From Clostridium fallax (lineage in GTDB: Bacteria > Bacillota > Clostridia > Clostridiales > Clostridiaceae): 29,853 nucleotides of DNA. Below the pieces are notes generated by a model that ran no database searches, was not told where the DNA came from, and saw only the letters and a program-made list of their open reading frames with translations. Position numbers and translations under genes: made by a program. The number at the start of each line of letters is the position of its first letter. The stretch's first letter is position 1. The DNA lies in assembly GCF_900129365.1 (NCBI RefSeq), contig NZ_FQVM01000030.1, positions 1 through 29,853 on the forward strand, in the 5' to 3' direction. Of this stretch, positions 1 through 6,975 are shown one piece after another.

Positions 1-146
1 TATTTAAATATATTGAAGGTTGGTATAACAGAAAAAGGATACACTCTTCTATTAATTACATGACTCCAGATCAATGTGAATTATTAGCTAGAAGTGCAGC
101 ATGAAAAAGTTTGACTTTTTGTGTCCAAAATATTGACATAAGACCA
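1..146 (+). mobile_element. IS3-family insertion sequence, right end
   Basis: This is the 3' end of an IS3-family element (IS150-like subgroup possible); the rest lies to the left of the window. It holds the end of the transposase and then about 40 bases of terminal sequence ending in CA at 145-146. Read on the minus strand the terminus starts TGGTCTTATGTCAATATTTT, which fits the TG...CA ends of the IS3 family. LacI-type coding sequence begins immediately after it, so the junction at about 146/147 is the insertion point. The exact end and the target duplication (probably a short A-run) cannot be set without the left end. Confidence 0.7.
3..104 (+). CDS. IS3-family transposase, C-terminal fragment (cut by window edge)
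   Basis: The last 33 codons of an IS3-family DDE transposase. The segment YIEGWYNRKRIHSS, followed by INYMTPDQ, is the typical end of the rve integrase domain in this family (a Y-I-x-x-x-Y-N-x-x-R-x-H-S motif followed by a proline-containing TPxQ step). The catalytic residues would lie upstream, outside the window. Whether the full element is active cannot be told. Confidence 0.75.
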   Translation, partial: FKYIEGWYNRKRIHSSINYMTPDQCELLARSAA

Positions 147-820
147 AAAAACAAACAAAGCTTTTAATAAGCAGGTTAGTAGACGGAGTAATTTTAGCTT
201 CTGGTGGAAATGATGATAGATGCTTAAAACTTATGAGGAACAATAAAGTTCCTTTTATTGTAGTGGATAGATATATAAAAACAGATTTAGATTATAGTGG
301 GGTATTTTGCTCTAATCAGGAAGGAATAAAATTAGCATTAGATTACCTTTATAAAAAAAATAAAAGAAATATAGCTTTTGTAAGAGGAGAAAGGGGAGTT
401 CAAACAGCAGATTCAAGATATGATTATTATGAAAAAATATCTAAAGAATTTGGGATTTTTAATAAAGACTTAATTTTTGAAGGTAAATTTGACATAACCG
501 GTGGTATGAAAGCAACTGAAAACCTTATAAAATCTATTAAAAAAATAGATGCTATATTATATAGTTCTGATATCATGGCTTTAGGAGGAATGAAAATTCT
601 TATAAGAAAAGGTTATAATATACCTAAGGATGTTTCCATTATGGGATATGATAATATAAATATATCTCAAATAATGGAGCCAGAACTTACAACTATTGCT
701 CAACCTATATATAAAATGGGAGAAACAGCTTGTAAATTAATAGTGGATATAATAGAAAAGAAAATAAAAAATACAACTATAGTTTTAAGACCTAAATTAT
801 TAGAGAGAAATACGGTATAA
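147..820 (+). pseudogene. LacI/GalR-family regulator, N-terminus removed by IS3 insertion
   Basis: The reading frame is open from the IS junction to the stop at 818-820, with an in-frame stop at 134-136 inside the IS end. It encodes the periplasmic-binding-protein-like effector domain of a LacI-family repressor: LVDGVILAS, then VPFIVVDRY, the NQEGIKLA helix, an IAFVRGE strand, the ALGGMKILI helix, the VSIMGYDN segment, TTIAQP, and the usual C-terminal RPKLLERNTV. The helix-turn-helix, hinge and first part of the core domain are missing. The nearest internal start is ATG at 233, but a product from there could not bind DNA in the usual way. The target and sugar ligand are unknown. Most likely a dead remnant, though a free effector domain might still be made. 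Confidence 0.8.
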
Positions 821-853
821 TAGTATTAAGGATGCTTATAAATATCAATAGAA

Positions 854-901
854 AGTATAAAAACTTTTATACTAGACATCATTAAAACATAAGTGTAAAA
901 T
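854..901 (+). promoter_or_regulatory. Hairpin and candidate sigma-A promoter before prmA
   Basis: A perfect 9-bp inverted repeat (854-862 with 865-873, 2-base loop) ends the LacI remnant but lacks a T-tract. It is followed by TAGACA (873-878), a 17-base spacer and TAAAAT (896-901), each five of six to consensus. prmA is commonly downstream of dnaJ in Firmicutes; here it appears to have its own promoter, which fits the unrelated gene upstream. Prediction by eye only. Confidence 0.45.
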
Positions 902-939
902 ATAATACTAGTCGAAGAAAAGGGAAAGGATTGATATTG

Positions 940-1881
940 ATGCAAGGTACTTGGATAGAAGTTAGAGTAATTACTAAAAGTGAAGCTTTAGAGCCAATCT
1001 CTGGCATATTTTATGGATTAGATTGTAAGGGGGTTGCTATAGAAGATCCTCATGATATTTTAGATAGAGAACAAGGTCCTTTAACTTGGGATTTTGCAGA
1101 TATAAATATTTTAGAATATAAAGGAAAGGCTGCTGTAGTTAAAGGATATTTCTCAGAAGAAGATAATATTGATGATATAGTAGCTTTTATTAAAGATAAA
1201 GTTAAAGAATTAAAAGATTCTAATATAGATGTAGGTGAAGGAGAAGTTATTGTTACAGAAATGAAAGAAGAAGATTGGGCAAATAACTGGAAAAAGTATT
1301 ATAAGCCTACTAAAATAGGAAATAAAATAGTTATAAAGCCAATATGGGAAGAATATGATTTGAAAAATGATGAATTATTAATAGAATTAGATCCAGGAAT
1401 GGCTTTTGGAACTGGAACTCATGAAACAACAAGAATGTGTGTAGAAGCTTTAGAAAAATATGTAAAGGCTGACACTACTGTATTTGATGTAGGAACTGGT
1501 TCTGGAATATTAGCTTTAGTAGCATCAAAATTAGGGGCTAAAAAGGTTATAGGAGTTGATTTAGACCCTGTAGCTGTAGATTCTGCTAAAGTTAATTTAG
1601 GATTTAATAAGGCTTCTAACATTGAAATATTAGAAGGAAATTTATTAGATGTAGTAGATGGAAAAGCAGATATTGTTGTAGCTAATATAATTGCAGAAAT
1701 AATTTGTGTTCTTGTAGATGATGTTAAAAAAGCATTAAATCAAGGTGGATTGTTTATAACTTCTGGAATAATCCATGAGAAGAGACAAATGGTTATAGAT
1801 AAATTAGAAGCTTCAGGATTTGAAGTTATGGAAGTTAACAAAGATGGAGAATGGAACTGTATTGTTGCAAAGGTAAAGTAA
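940..1881 (+). CDS. prmA: Ribosomal protein L11 methyltransferase PrmA
   Basis: Cytosolic SAM-dependent enzyme that trimethylates lysines and the N-terminus of ribosomal protein L11. About 313 residues, the usual length. The N-terminal part (about 1-90) is the L11-recognition domain; the Rossmann methyltransferase domain carries the SAM motif DVGTGSG near residues 183-189, preceded by the family signature DPGMAFGTGTHETT and followed by GVDLDPVAV and VANIIAEI (the N-I-I catalytic loop). The ATG at 940 is chosen because AAAGGA ends at 930, 9 bases away; TTG at 937 or 931 is possible but the latter touches the ribosome binding site. First gene of a tight run with rsmE (12-base gap) and mtaB. Confidence 0.95.
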   Translation: MQGTWIEVRVITKSEALEPISGIFYGLDCKGVAIEDPHDILDREQGPLTWDFADINILEYKGKAAVVKGYFSEEDNIDDIVAFIKDKVKELKDSNIDVGEGEVIVTEMKEEDWANNWKKYYKPTKIGNKIVIKPIWEEYDLKNDELLIELDPGMAFGTGTHETTRMCVEALEKYVKADTTVFDVGTGSGILALVASKLGAKKVIGVDLDPVAVDSAKVNLGFNKASNIEILEGNLLDVVDGKADIVVANIIAEIICVLVDDVKKALNQGGLFITSGIIHEKRQMVIDKLEASGFEVMEVNKDGEWNCIVAKVK

Positions 1882-1893
1882 GGAGAGTATTAG

Positions 1894-2643
1894 ATGCATA
1901 AATTTTTTACTCCACCAGAACTATTAAATAGTGAAGAGGCTAGAATAGTAGGTGAGGATGTTAAACATATATATAAAGTGTTAAGAATTTCACCTGGTGA
2001 AAAGGTAGTTGTAAACAATCAGCTAGGAGAAGAATATTTAGGTGAAGTTAAATTAGTATCAAAACAGGAAGTTTTAATTGATATAATAGAAAAAATAGAT
2101 ACTAACAAAGAAAGTAATATCAATATTTACTTGTTTCAGGGGTTACCAAAGGCTTCTAAGATGGACTTAATAGTGCAAAAGACAACAGAGCTTGGCTTTA
2201 AAGAGATAATTCCTATAATAACAGAGAGAGTTGATGTGAAGCTTAAAGGTGAATTTAAAAAGTTAGATAGACTTCAAAGAATAGCATTAGAAGCTTCAAA
2301 GCAATGTAAAAGAACTTATATACCAAAGGTTTTGGAACCAATAGATTTTAATTCCCTTAAAGAAAGAATAAAGGATATGGATTTAGTGGTGGTTCCTTAT
2401 GAGAATCAAGAGGGATATGGAATAAAAAATCTTATAAATAAAATAGATAAAAACTCTATTAAAAACATAGGTATTATAATAGGACCTGAAGGCGGATTTG
2501 AAGAAGAAGAGATAAAAGAACTTGAAGAGTTAAAAGCGCATATTGTAACCTTAGGGCCAAGAATATTAAGAACAGAAACAGCTGGATTTGTTTGTGGCTC
2601 ATTGCTTCAATATGAGCTTGGAGATATAGGAGGGAAAGCTTAA
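1894..2643 (+). CDS. rsmE: 16S rRNA m3U1498 methyltransferase RsmE
   Basis: SPOUT-class methyltransferase that makes N3-methyluridine at position 1498 of 16S rRNA. 249 residues, normal size. The N-terminal PUA-like domain (about 1-70) includes the family segment VKHIYKVLRISPGE; the knotted SPOUT domain follows, with KTTELGFKEIIP, the SAM-binding GPEGGFEEEE loop at about 197-206 and the C-terminal LGPRILRTETA at 220-230, which is diagnostic. The stop codon overlaps the mtaB start by one base (TAATG), indicating translational coupling. This order, prmA-rsmE-mtaB, is conserved in Bacillus (prmA-yqeU-yqeV). Confidence 0.95.
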   Translation: MHKFFTPPELLNSEEARIVGEDVKHIYKVLRISPGEKVVVNNQLGEEYLGEVKLVSKQEVLIDIIEKIDTNKESNINIYLFQGLPKASKMDLIVQKTTELGFKEIIPIITERVDVKLKGEFKKLDRLQRIALEASKQCKRTYIPKVLEPIDFNSLKERIKDMDLVVVPYENQEGYGIKNLINKIDKNSIKNIGIIIGPEGGFEEEEIKELEELKAHIVTLGPRILRTETAGFVCGSLLQYELGDIGGKA

Positions 2644-3956
2644 TGAAGGTAGCTTTTGCTACATTAGGATGTAGAGTTAATCAATATGAATCTGAAGCTA
2701 TGGCAGAAAAATTTTTAAGAGAAGGCTATAAGATAGTTGATTTTAATGAGGTTTCAGATGTTTATGTAATAAATACTTGTACTGTAACTAATATGGGTGA
2801 CAAAAAGTCAAGACAAATAATTGGAAGAGCAAGAAGAAAAAATCCAGATGCTATTATTGCAGTAGTTGGATGTTATGCTCAAATTGCTCCTAAAGAAGTT
2901 GGAGATATTGAAGGAGTAGATGTAGTACTAGGTACAAGAAACAAGGGAGAAATTGTATACTGGGTAAACAAGGCAAAGGATGAAGGTGAAAAACAAATTC
3001 AAGTATCATCTGTTCTTAAAAATAAAACCTTTGAGGATTTAAATATAGAAGAGTATCAAGATAAAACTAGAGCTTTCTTAAAAGTGCAAGATGGATGTAA
3101 TAGATTCTGCTCTTATTGCCTTATTCCGTACGCTAGGGGAGCTGTCTGTTCTAAAGAGCCTAATAAGATATTAGAAGAAGTTAAAAGTTTAGCAGCTCAC
3201 GGATTTAAGGAAGTAATCCTATCAGGAATACATATAGCTTCTTATGGTGTAGATTTAGAAGAAAAAATTACCTTAGTAGATGTTTTAGAAATTATAGATA
3301 AAGTAGATGGTATAGAAAGAATAAGAATAGGTTCTATAGATCCTACTTTCTTTACAGAAGGCGTAATTGAAAGACTTAAAAACATAAAGAAATTATGTCC
3401 TCATTTCCATCTTTCTCTTCAAAGTGGTTGTGATGAAACTTTAAAGAGAATGAATAGAAGATATACTTCTAAAGAGTATTTTGATATAGTTAAAGATTTA
3501 AGAAATAATTTAGAAGATGTATCGATAACTACAGATATTATAGTAGGATTTCCAGGGGAAACGGATGAAGAGTTTAAGAGAACTTATGAATTTTTAAAGG
3601 AAATAAAGCTATCTAAAATGCATATATTTAAGTTTAGTCCAAGAAAAGGTACAAAAGCTGAAAATATGGAAAATCAGGTAGATGGAAATAAAAAAGAAGA
3701 AAGAAGTAAACTTTTAATAGAATTAAACGATAAAAATGAAAAAGAATTTATAGATAATCACATAGGAAGAGAAATGGGAGTTTTATTTGAACAAGAGGTT
3801 TCAAATAAAAAAGGTTATTATGAAGGATATACAAGAAATTATATAAAAGTAGTAGCACCATTTAATTGTTCATCATTAATCGGAAAAATAGTAAAAACTA
3901 AAATTCTTTCTGGAAATATGGAAAATGCAGAGGGGATTATAGTTTCTAATAACTAA
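2643..3956 (+). CDS. mtaB: tRNA t6A37 methylthiotransferase MtaB
   Basis: Radical SAM enzyme that adds a methylthio group to t6A at tRNA position 37 (ms2t6A), acting with two 4Fe-4S clusters. 437 residues. The N-terminal UPF0004 domain has three cluster cysteines (C10 in LGCRVNQYE, C46 in NTCTVTN, and the VVGCYAQ cysteine near 80). The radical SAM domain has CNRFCSYC with C152, C156, C159 (CX3CX2C). A TRAM domain ends the protein (about 370-435). The CRVNQYESE motif favours MtaB over MiaB or RimO. Start overlaps the rsmE stop by one base. Followed by a weak palindromic terminator. Confidence 0.95.
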   Translation: MKVAFATLGCRVNQYESEAMAEKFLREGYKIVDFNEVSDVYVINTCTVTNMGDKKSRQIIGRARRKNPDAIIAVVGCYAQIAPKEVGDIEGVDVVLGTRNKGEIVYWVNKAKDEGEKQIQVSSVLKNKTFEDLNIEEYQDKTRAFLKVQDGCNRFCSYCLIPYARGAVCSKEPNKILEEVKSLAAHGFKEVILSGIHIASYGVDLEEKITLVDVLEIIDKVDGIERIRIGSIDPTFFTEGVIERLKNIKKLCPHFHLSLQSGCDETLKRMNRRYTSKEYFDIVKDLRNNLEDVSITTDIIVGFPGETDEEFKRTYEFLKEIKLSKMHIFKFSPRKGTKAENMENQVDGNKKEERSKLLIELNDKNEKEFIDNHIGREMGVLFEQEVSNKKGYYEGYTRNYIKVVAPFNCSSLIGKIVKTKILSGNMENAEGIIVSNN

Positions 3957-4036
3957 ACATTAGTTTTTATTATTATACAATTATTTTATATTTTAAATAA
4001 AATATATTCTAAAAATTTTTTAAGATTCATAAGGTT

Positions 4037-4058
4037 AAAAACTATAATTATAGTTTTT
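4037..4058 (+). terminator. Probable terminator after mtaB (perfect palindrome)
   Basis: A perfect 22-base palindrome with arms 4037-4047 and 4048-4058, ending in a T-run. It has only one G-C pair per arm, so the hairpin is weak, but placement between mtaB and hinT fits termination of the prmA operon. It could also serve as an operator for hinT. Confidence 0.4.
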
Positions 4059-4094
4059 TATATTTAAGGTTAAGATAGTAAGGAGGTGAGTTTT

Positions 4095-4439
4095 ATGGCA
4101 GAGTGCATATTTTGTAAAATAGCAGAGGGCTCAATACCTTCTAAAAAGATTTATGAAGATGATATGGTATTAGCATTTTATGATATAAGTCCAGAAGCGC
4201 CTGTTCACTTTCTAGTTATACCTAAAAAACATATTTCAAGTGTTAATGAGGTAGATGAGGAAAATTCAAAAATTATTGCACATATCTTTACTGTGATTAA
4301 TAAAATAGTAAAAGAATTAAATATAGCTGAAGGTGGCTATAGAATTGTAAATAATTGCGGTGTAGATGGTGGGCAAACAGTAAATCATATGCATTTCCAT
4401 GTTTTAGGAGGAAGAACTTTGCAGTGGCCTCCAGGCTAA
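4095..4439 (+). CDS. HIT-family (histidine triad) nucleotide hydrolase, HinT-like
   Basis: Small cytosolic HIT protein, probably a homodimeric purine nucleoside phosphoramidase/AMP-lysine hydrolase of the HinT (PKCI) branch. 114 residues. The triad HMHFHVLGG gives H98, H100 and H102; an N-terminal CxxC (C4, C7) could bind zinc as in some HinT proteins; PEAPVHFLVIPKKHI is the nucleotide-pocket strand. ATG at 4095 is chosen over the in-frame GTG at 4086, because the AGGAGGTG ribosome binding site at 4081-4088 covers the GTG and stands 6 bases from the ATG. The natural substrate is not known. Next to rpsU, as in many clostridia. Confidence 0.9.
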   Translation: MAECIFCKIAEGSIPSKKIYEDDMVLAFYDISPEAPVHFLVIPKKHISSVNEVDEENSKIIAHIFTVINKIVKELNIAEGGYRIVNNCGVDGGQTVNHMHFHVLGGRTLQWPPG

Positions 4440-4467
4440 AAAAACAAAAATTAAATTGATGTAATTC

Positions 4468-4497
4468 TTGACAGTTTAAAAACTACTATTGTATAAT
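4468..4497 (+). promoter_or_regulatory. Strong sigma-A promoter of rpsU-yqeY
   Basis: A perfect TTGACA (4468-4473), 18-base spacer and perfect TATAAT (4492-4497). Transcription would start near 4504, giving a leader of about 60 bases that contains the palindrome CACAGCTGTG (4518-4527) and a very strong ribosome binding site GGAGGGAGGG (4549-4558). High output suits a ribosomal protein gene. Confidence 0.85.
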
Positions 4498-4565
4498 ATA
4501 GCGTGTGTTATTTAGCCCACAGCTGTGATTTTAGTAATTATAGCTAGCGGAGGGAGGGAAGAAAG

Positions 4566-4742
4566 ATGTCAGAAATTAGAGTAAGAGAAAATGAATCATT
4601 AGATCAAGCACTTAGAAGATTTAAAAGACAATGTGCAAGAGCTGGTGTTTTATCAGAAGTAAGAAAAAGAGAGCACTATGAAAAGCCAAGCGTAAAGAGA
4701 AAGAAGAAATCAGAAGCTGCAAGAAAGAGAAAGTTTAAGTAA
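4566..4742 (+). CDS. rpsU: 30S ribosomal protein S21
   Basis: Small basic protein of the 30S subunit, 58 residues, the usual size. The N-terminus MSEIRVRENESLDQALRRFK, the RQCARAGVLSEVRKREHYEK segment and the Lys/Arg-rich C-terminal tail (SVKRKKKSEAARKRKFK) are diagnostic. S21 sits next to the anti-Shine-Dalgarno region in the subunit. Driven by the promoter at 4468 and followed after 28 bases by the yqeY-like gene, the same pairing as in Bacillus. Confidence 0.97.
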   Translation: MSEIRVRENESLDQALRRFKRQCARAGVLSEVRKREHYEKPSVKRKKKSEAARKRKFK

Positions 4743-4770
4743 GAATTTTTCTTTGAAAGAAGGTAATTAA

Positions 4771-5220
4771 ATGCCAACAATAAAAGAAAGACTTCAAGAA
4801 GACTGGAAACAAGCTTTAAAGGCGAAAGACAAATTAAAAGCAGAGACCTTGAGTACTGCTAGATCAGCAATTCTTTTAGTCGAAAAGACTGATGGTATAA
4901 AGCTTGAGGACGAAAAGGTAATTGAAATAATATCAAGAGAAGTCAAGCAAAGAAGAGAAGCTATGCTTGAATTCGAAAAGGGAAAGAGACAGGATCTTGT
5001 AGATAAGGCAGAAGCTGAAATAAAGATTTTGTTAGAGTACCTTCCTCAGCAGTTGAATAAAGATGAAATTTTAGAAATTGTTAAGCAAGCAGCAATTGAA
5101 GTGGATGCAAATAACATAAAAGACATGGGAAAAGTTATGTCAATAGTTAGACCTAAAACTGTTGGTAGAGCTGATGGCAAGCTTGTAAGTCAAATAGTTA
5201 AAGAATATTTAAATAAATAA
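4771..5220 (+). CDS. GatB/YqeY domain protein
   Basis: 149-residue cytosolic protein of the YqeY family, related to the tail domain of the amidotransferase subunit GatB, which binds tRNA. It has the family features: an N-terminal helical part (LQEDWKQALKAKDK, LSTARSAI), a central KQRREAMLEFEKGKRQDL segment and the C-terminal LPQQL and DMGKVMSIVRPKTVGRADGKLVSQIVK segment typical of the GatB tail. Its function outside GatCAB is not established. Co-transcribed with rpsU and followed directly by terminators. Confidence 0.9.
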   Translation: MPTIKERLQEDWKQALKAKDKLKAETLSTARSAILLVEKTDGIKLEDEKVIEIISREVKQRREAMLEFEKGKRQDLVDKAEAEIKILLEYLPQQLNKDEILEIVKQAAIEVDANNIKDMGKVMSIVRPKTVGRADGKLVSQIVKEYLNK

Positions 5221-5253
5221 AAGAGAGCTCACTTTGTGAGTTCTCTTTTTTTT
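5221..5253 (+). terminator. Intrinsic terminator of rpsU-yqeY
   Basis: A 12-bp stem with one G-T wobble (5221-5232 with 5236-5247, 3-base loop) leads into a run of eight T (5246-5253). It begins at the base after the stop codon. Confidence 0.9.
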
Positions 5254-5299
5254 ATAAGCCCTTAAAATTATAAAATATAATTTTAAGGGCTTATTTTTT
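5254..5299. terminator. Second, bidirectional-looking terminator
   Basis: A perfect 17-bp stem (5254-5270 with 5278-5294, 7-base loop) followed by T-rich sequence. It lies immediately after the first terminator and backs it up. Its 5' flank supplies the A-run needed on the other strand only in part, so two-way action is a guess. Confidence 0.75.
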
Positions 5300-5430
5300 A
5301 AAAAAATTCATTTAAAAAAATAATTAATTTTCTATGATTTTTTTTTACTAAAAAAATTAATTATAGATAAAGGTGTAAACAATTTCTAATAGGTTTAATT
5401 TCTTAATAGAATTAATTATATTTAAAGAAT

Positions 5431-5460
5431 GTAATTTATAACTAAAAAATATCATAAATT
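5431..5460 (+). promoter_or_regulatory. Candidate sporulation (sigma-E-like) promoter of yqfC-yqfD
   Basis: CATAAATT at 5453-5460 resembles a sigma-E -10 box (CATACAAT type, six of eight), with GTAATTT about 15 bases upstream as a possible -35. Bacillus yqfC-yqfD are sigma-E dependent, which is the main reason for reading it this way. In such AT-rich DNA the match alone is weak. The rest of 5300-5492 shows no gene. Confidence 0.3.
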
Positions 5461-5492
5461 AATATGAAGAAATATTAAGAAGGGAGAATTGT

Positions 5493-5792
5493 ATGGATTC
5501 TAAAAGGGATATAGTAAAAGAAAAAGTGGTAGAAAAATTACAGCTACCTTTAGATGTAATTGTAGGTGTTCCTAAAGTAACTATTACTGGCAATAAAGAA
5601 ATAATAATAGAAAACCATAAGGGAGTTGAGTCTTTTGAAAGTAATTGTCTAAAGCTTAATTCTAAGATAGGTAAGATAGTTGTTAATGGACAAGATTTAG
5701 AAATACTTTTCATTGGAGGAGACACAATAACCCTTGGTGGAAGATTTAAATCTTTAGAATACGAGGAGTTGACTATAGATGATTTTAAATAG
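5493..5792 (+). CDS. yqfC: Sporulation protein YqfC
   Basis: 99-residue protein of the YabP/YqfC family, made in the mother cell during sporulation in relatives; its molecular role is not established. The family pattern is visible: VIVGVPKVTITGNKEIIIEN near residues 20-40, then SNCLKLNSKIGKIVVNGQDL and a C-terminal ITLGGRFKSLEYE strand. No signal peptide or membrane segment. Its end overlaps the yqfD start by 14 bases, so the two are translationally coupled, as in other spore formers. Confidence 0.9.
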   Translation: MDSKRDIVKEKVVEKLQLPLDVIVGVPKVTITGNKEIIIENHKGVESFESNCLKLNSKIGKIVVNGQDLEILFIGGDTITLGGRFKSLEYEELTIDDFK

Positions 5793-6936
5793 ATTAAAAA
5801 AGGGAAATATAAAAATTCAAATAAGAACCCTTAAACCAGAGGGTTTTATAAATCTTTTGTGGAATAATGGAGTAAACGTTAAAAAGGCAAAAAGACTTGA
5901 TATAAGCACAATGATTCTTGAAATAGATATATCAGATTACCAAAAAGTAAAAGAGTTAAGTAAAAGAATTGGTTGTAAGATAGAAGTTATAGAAAAGAAG
6001 GGACCAATAACCTATATATTTAAATTAAAAAAGGAAAAGGGATTAATTATAGGGGTTATAGTTTTTGTTTTGATAATAGTTATTCTTAATAGGTTTTTAT
6101 GGGGAATAGAAATTGAGACAGAAAGATACCTTTCTCCTTTTGAAGTAAGACAACAATTAAAAGAATTAGGAGTAACACCGGGAATAAGTAAGTCTAAAAT
6201 AGATGTTTATGAAGTAGAAAAAAAATTGGAAAATATAAATAGCGAAATTATGTGGATAAGAGCAAGGCTAGAAGGGGCTACATTGAAAGTGAAAATAGAG
6301 GAAAAGGTTAATCCTCCAGAGATAATAAAAAATCAATCTGCGGATAATATAGTGGCAAAAATGGATGGGGAGGTAGTAAGGGTATATACAACGTCAGGAA
6401 CTGCTATGGTAAAGCCTGGGGATGTCATAAAAAAGGGACAAATTTTAATTGAGGGTATTGAAGGAAATGTAGGAGGATTTACAGAAGGAGGAGAATATCA
6501 TACTAATGCAGAAGGAGTTGTTATTGCTAATACTTTTTATGAAAGTTCAAAGGACTTACAAATAGAAGGAGAAATTATGGATTTTACAGGCAATGAAGAT
6601 GAAGAAATCTATATAGAAGTGGCTGGAAAGAAATTTTATATAAAAAAGCCTACAAAAAAATTTAAGGACTATGATAAAATAGAAAAAAAGGGTAAAATAT
6701 TAAATAAAATAGTATATAAGGAAAAGATAAATAAGCCAATAGAAAAGTCAAAGGATGAGATTATTGAGGAAGCTACAAACAAACTTTATAAAGAAATAGT
6801 TAAAAATTTAGATAGTGAGGCTAAATTTATAAAAAAGATAATAAATACAGAAGAGTTAGAAAAGGGAAAAATTAGATTAAAGGTTGTATTTGTATTTGAA
6901 CAAGATATTTCTTTAAGAGCAACTTCTCAACAATAA
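5779..6936 (+). CDS. yqfD: Sporulation protein YqfD
   Basis: 385-residue membrane protein of the YqfD/SpoIV family, expressed with YqfC in the sporulating mother cell; exact function unknown. The N-terminal domain (about 1-85) is followed by one strong membrane segment (about 88-108, GVIVFVLIIVILNRFLWG) and a large extracytoplasmic domain that begins IEIETERYLSPFEVRQQL, contains a POTRA-like region with WIRARLEGATLKVKIEEK and ends in mixed-charge repeats. The start at 5779 is preceded by GAGGAG at 5763-5768. In many Firmicutes phoH follows; here it does not. Confidence 0.9.
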   Translation: MILNRLKKGNIKIQIRTLKPEGFINLLWNNGVNVKKAKRLDISTMILEIDISDYQKVKELSKRIGCKIEVIEKKGPITYIFKLKKEKGLIIGVIVFVLIIVILNRFLWGIEIETERYLSPFEVRQQLKELGVTPGISKSKIDVYEVEKKLENINSEIMWIRARLEGATLKVKIEEKVNPPEIIKNQSADNIVAKMDGEVVRVYTTSGTAMVKPGDVIKKGQILIEGIEGNVGGFTEGGEYHTNAEGVVIANTFYESSKDLQIEGEIMDFTGNEDEEIYIEVAGKKFYIKKPTKKFKDYDKIEKKGKILNKIVYKEKINKPIEKSKDEIIEEATNKLYKEIVKNLDSEAKFIKKIINTEELEKGKIRLKVVFVFEQDISLRATSQQ

Positions 6937-6975
6937 TATTAATTATAATATAACAATAGAGGAGAAGATAAATAT

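Noticed and set aside
233..820. Complete small regulator starting at ATG 233
   Set aside because: LacI-type similarity continues upstream of 233 to the IS junction, and the DNA-binding domain is missing, so this is a truncated gene.
1419..1622. Minus-strand open frame inside prmA
   Set aside because: It lies wholly opposite the conserved SAM-binding region of prmA, has no ribosome binding site and no recognisable protein features.
5459..5725. Minus-strand open frame opposite yqfC
   Set aside because: Shadow of yqfC, which has family motifs and a good ribosome binding site; the opposite frame has neither.
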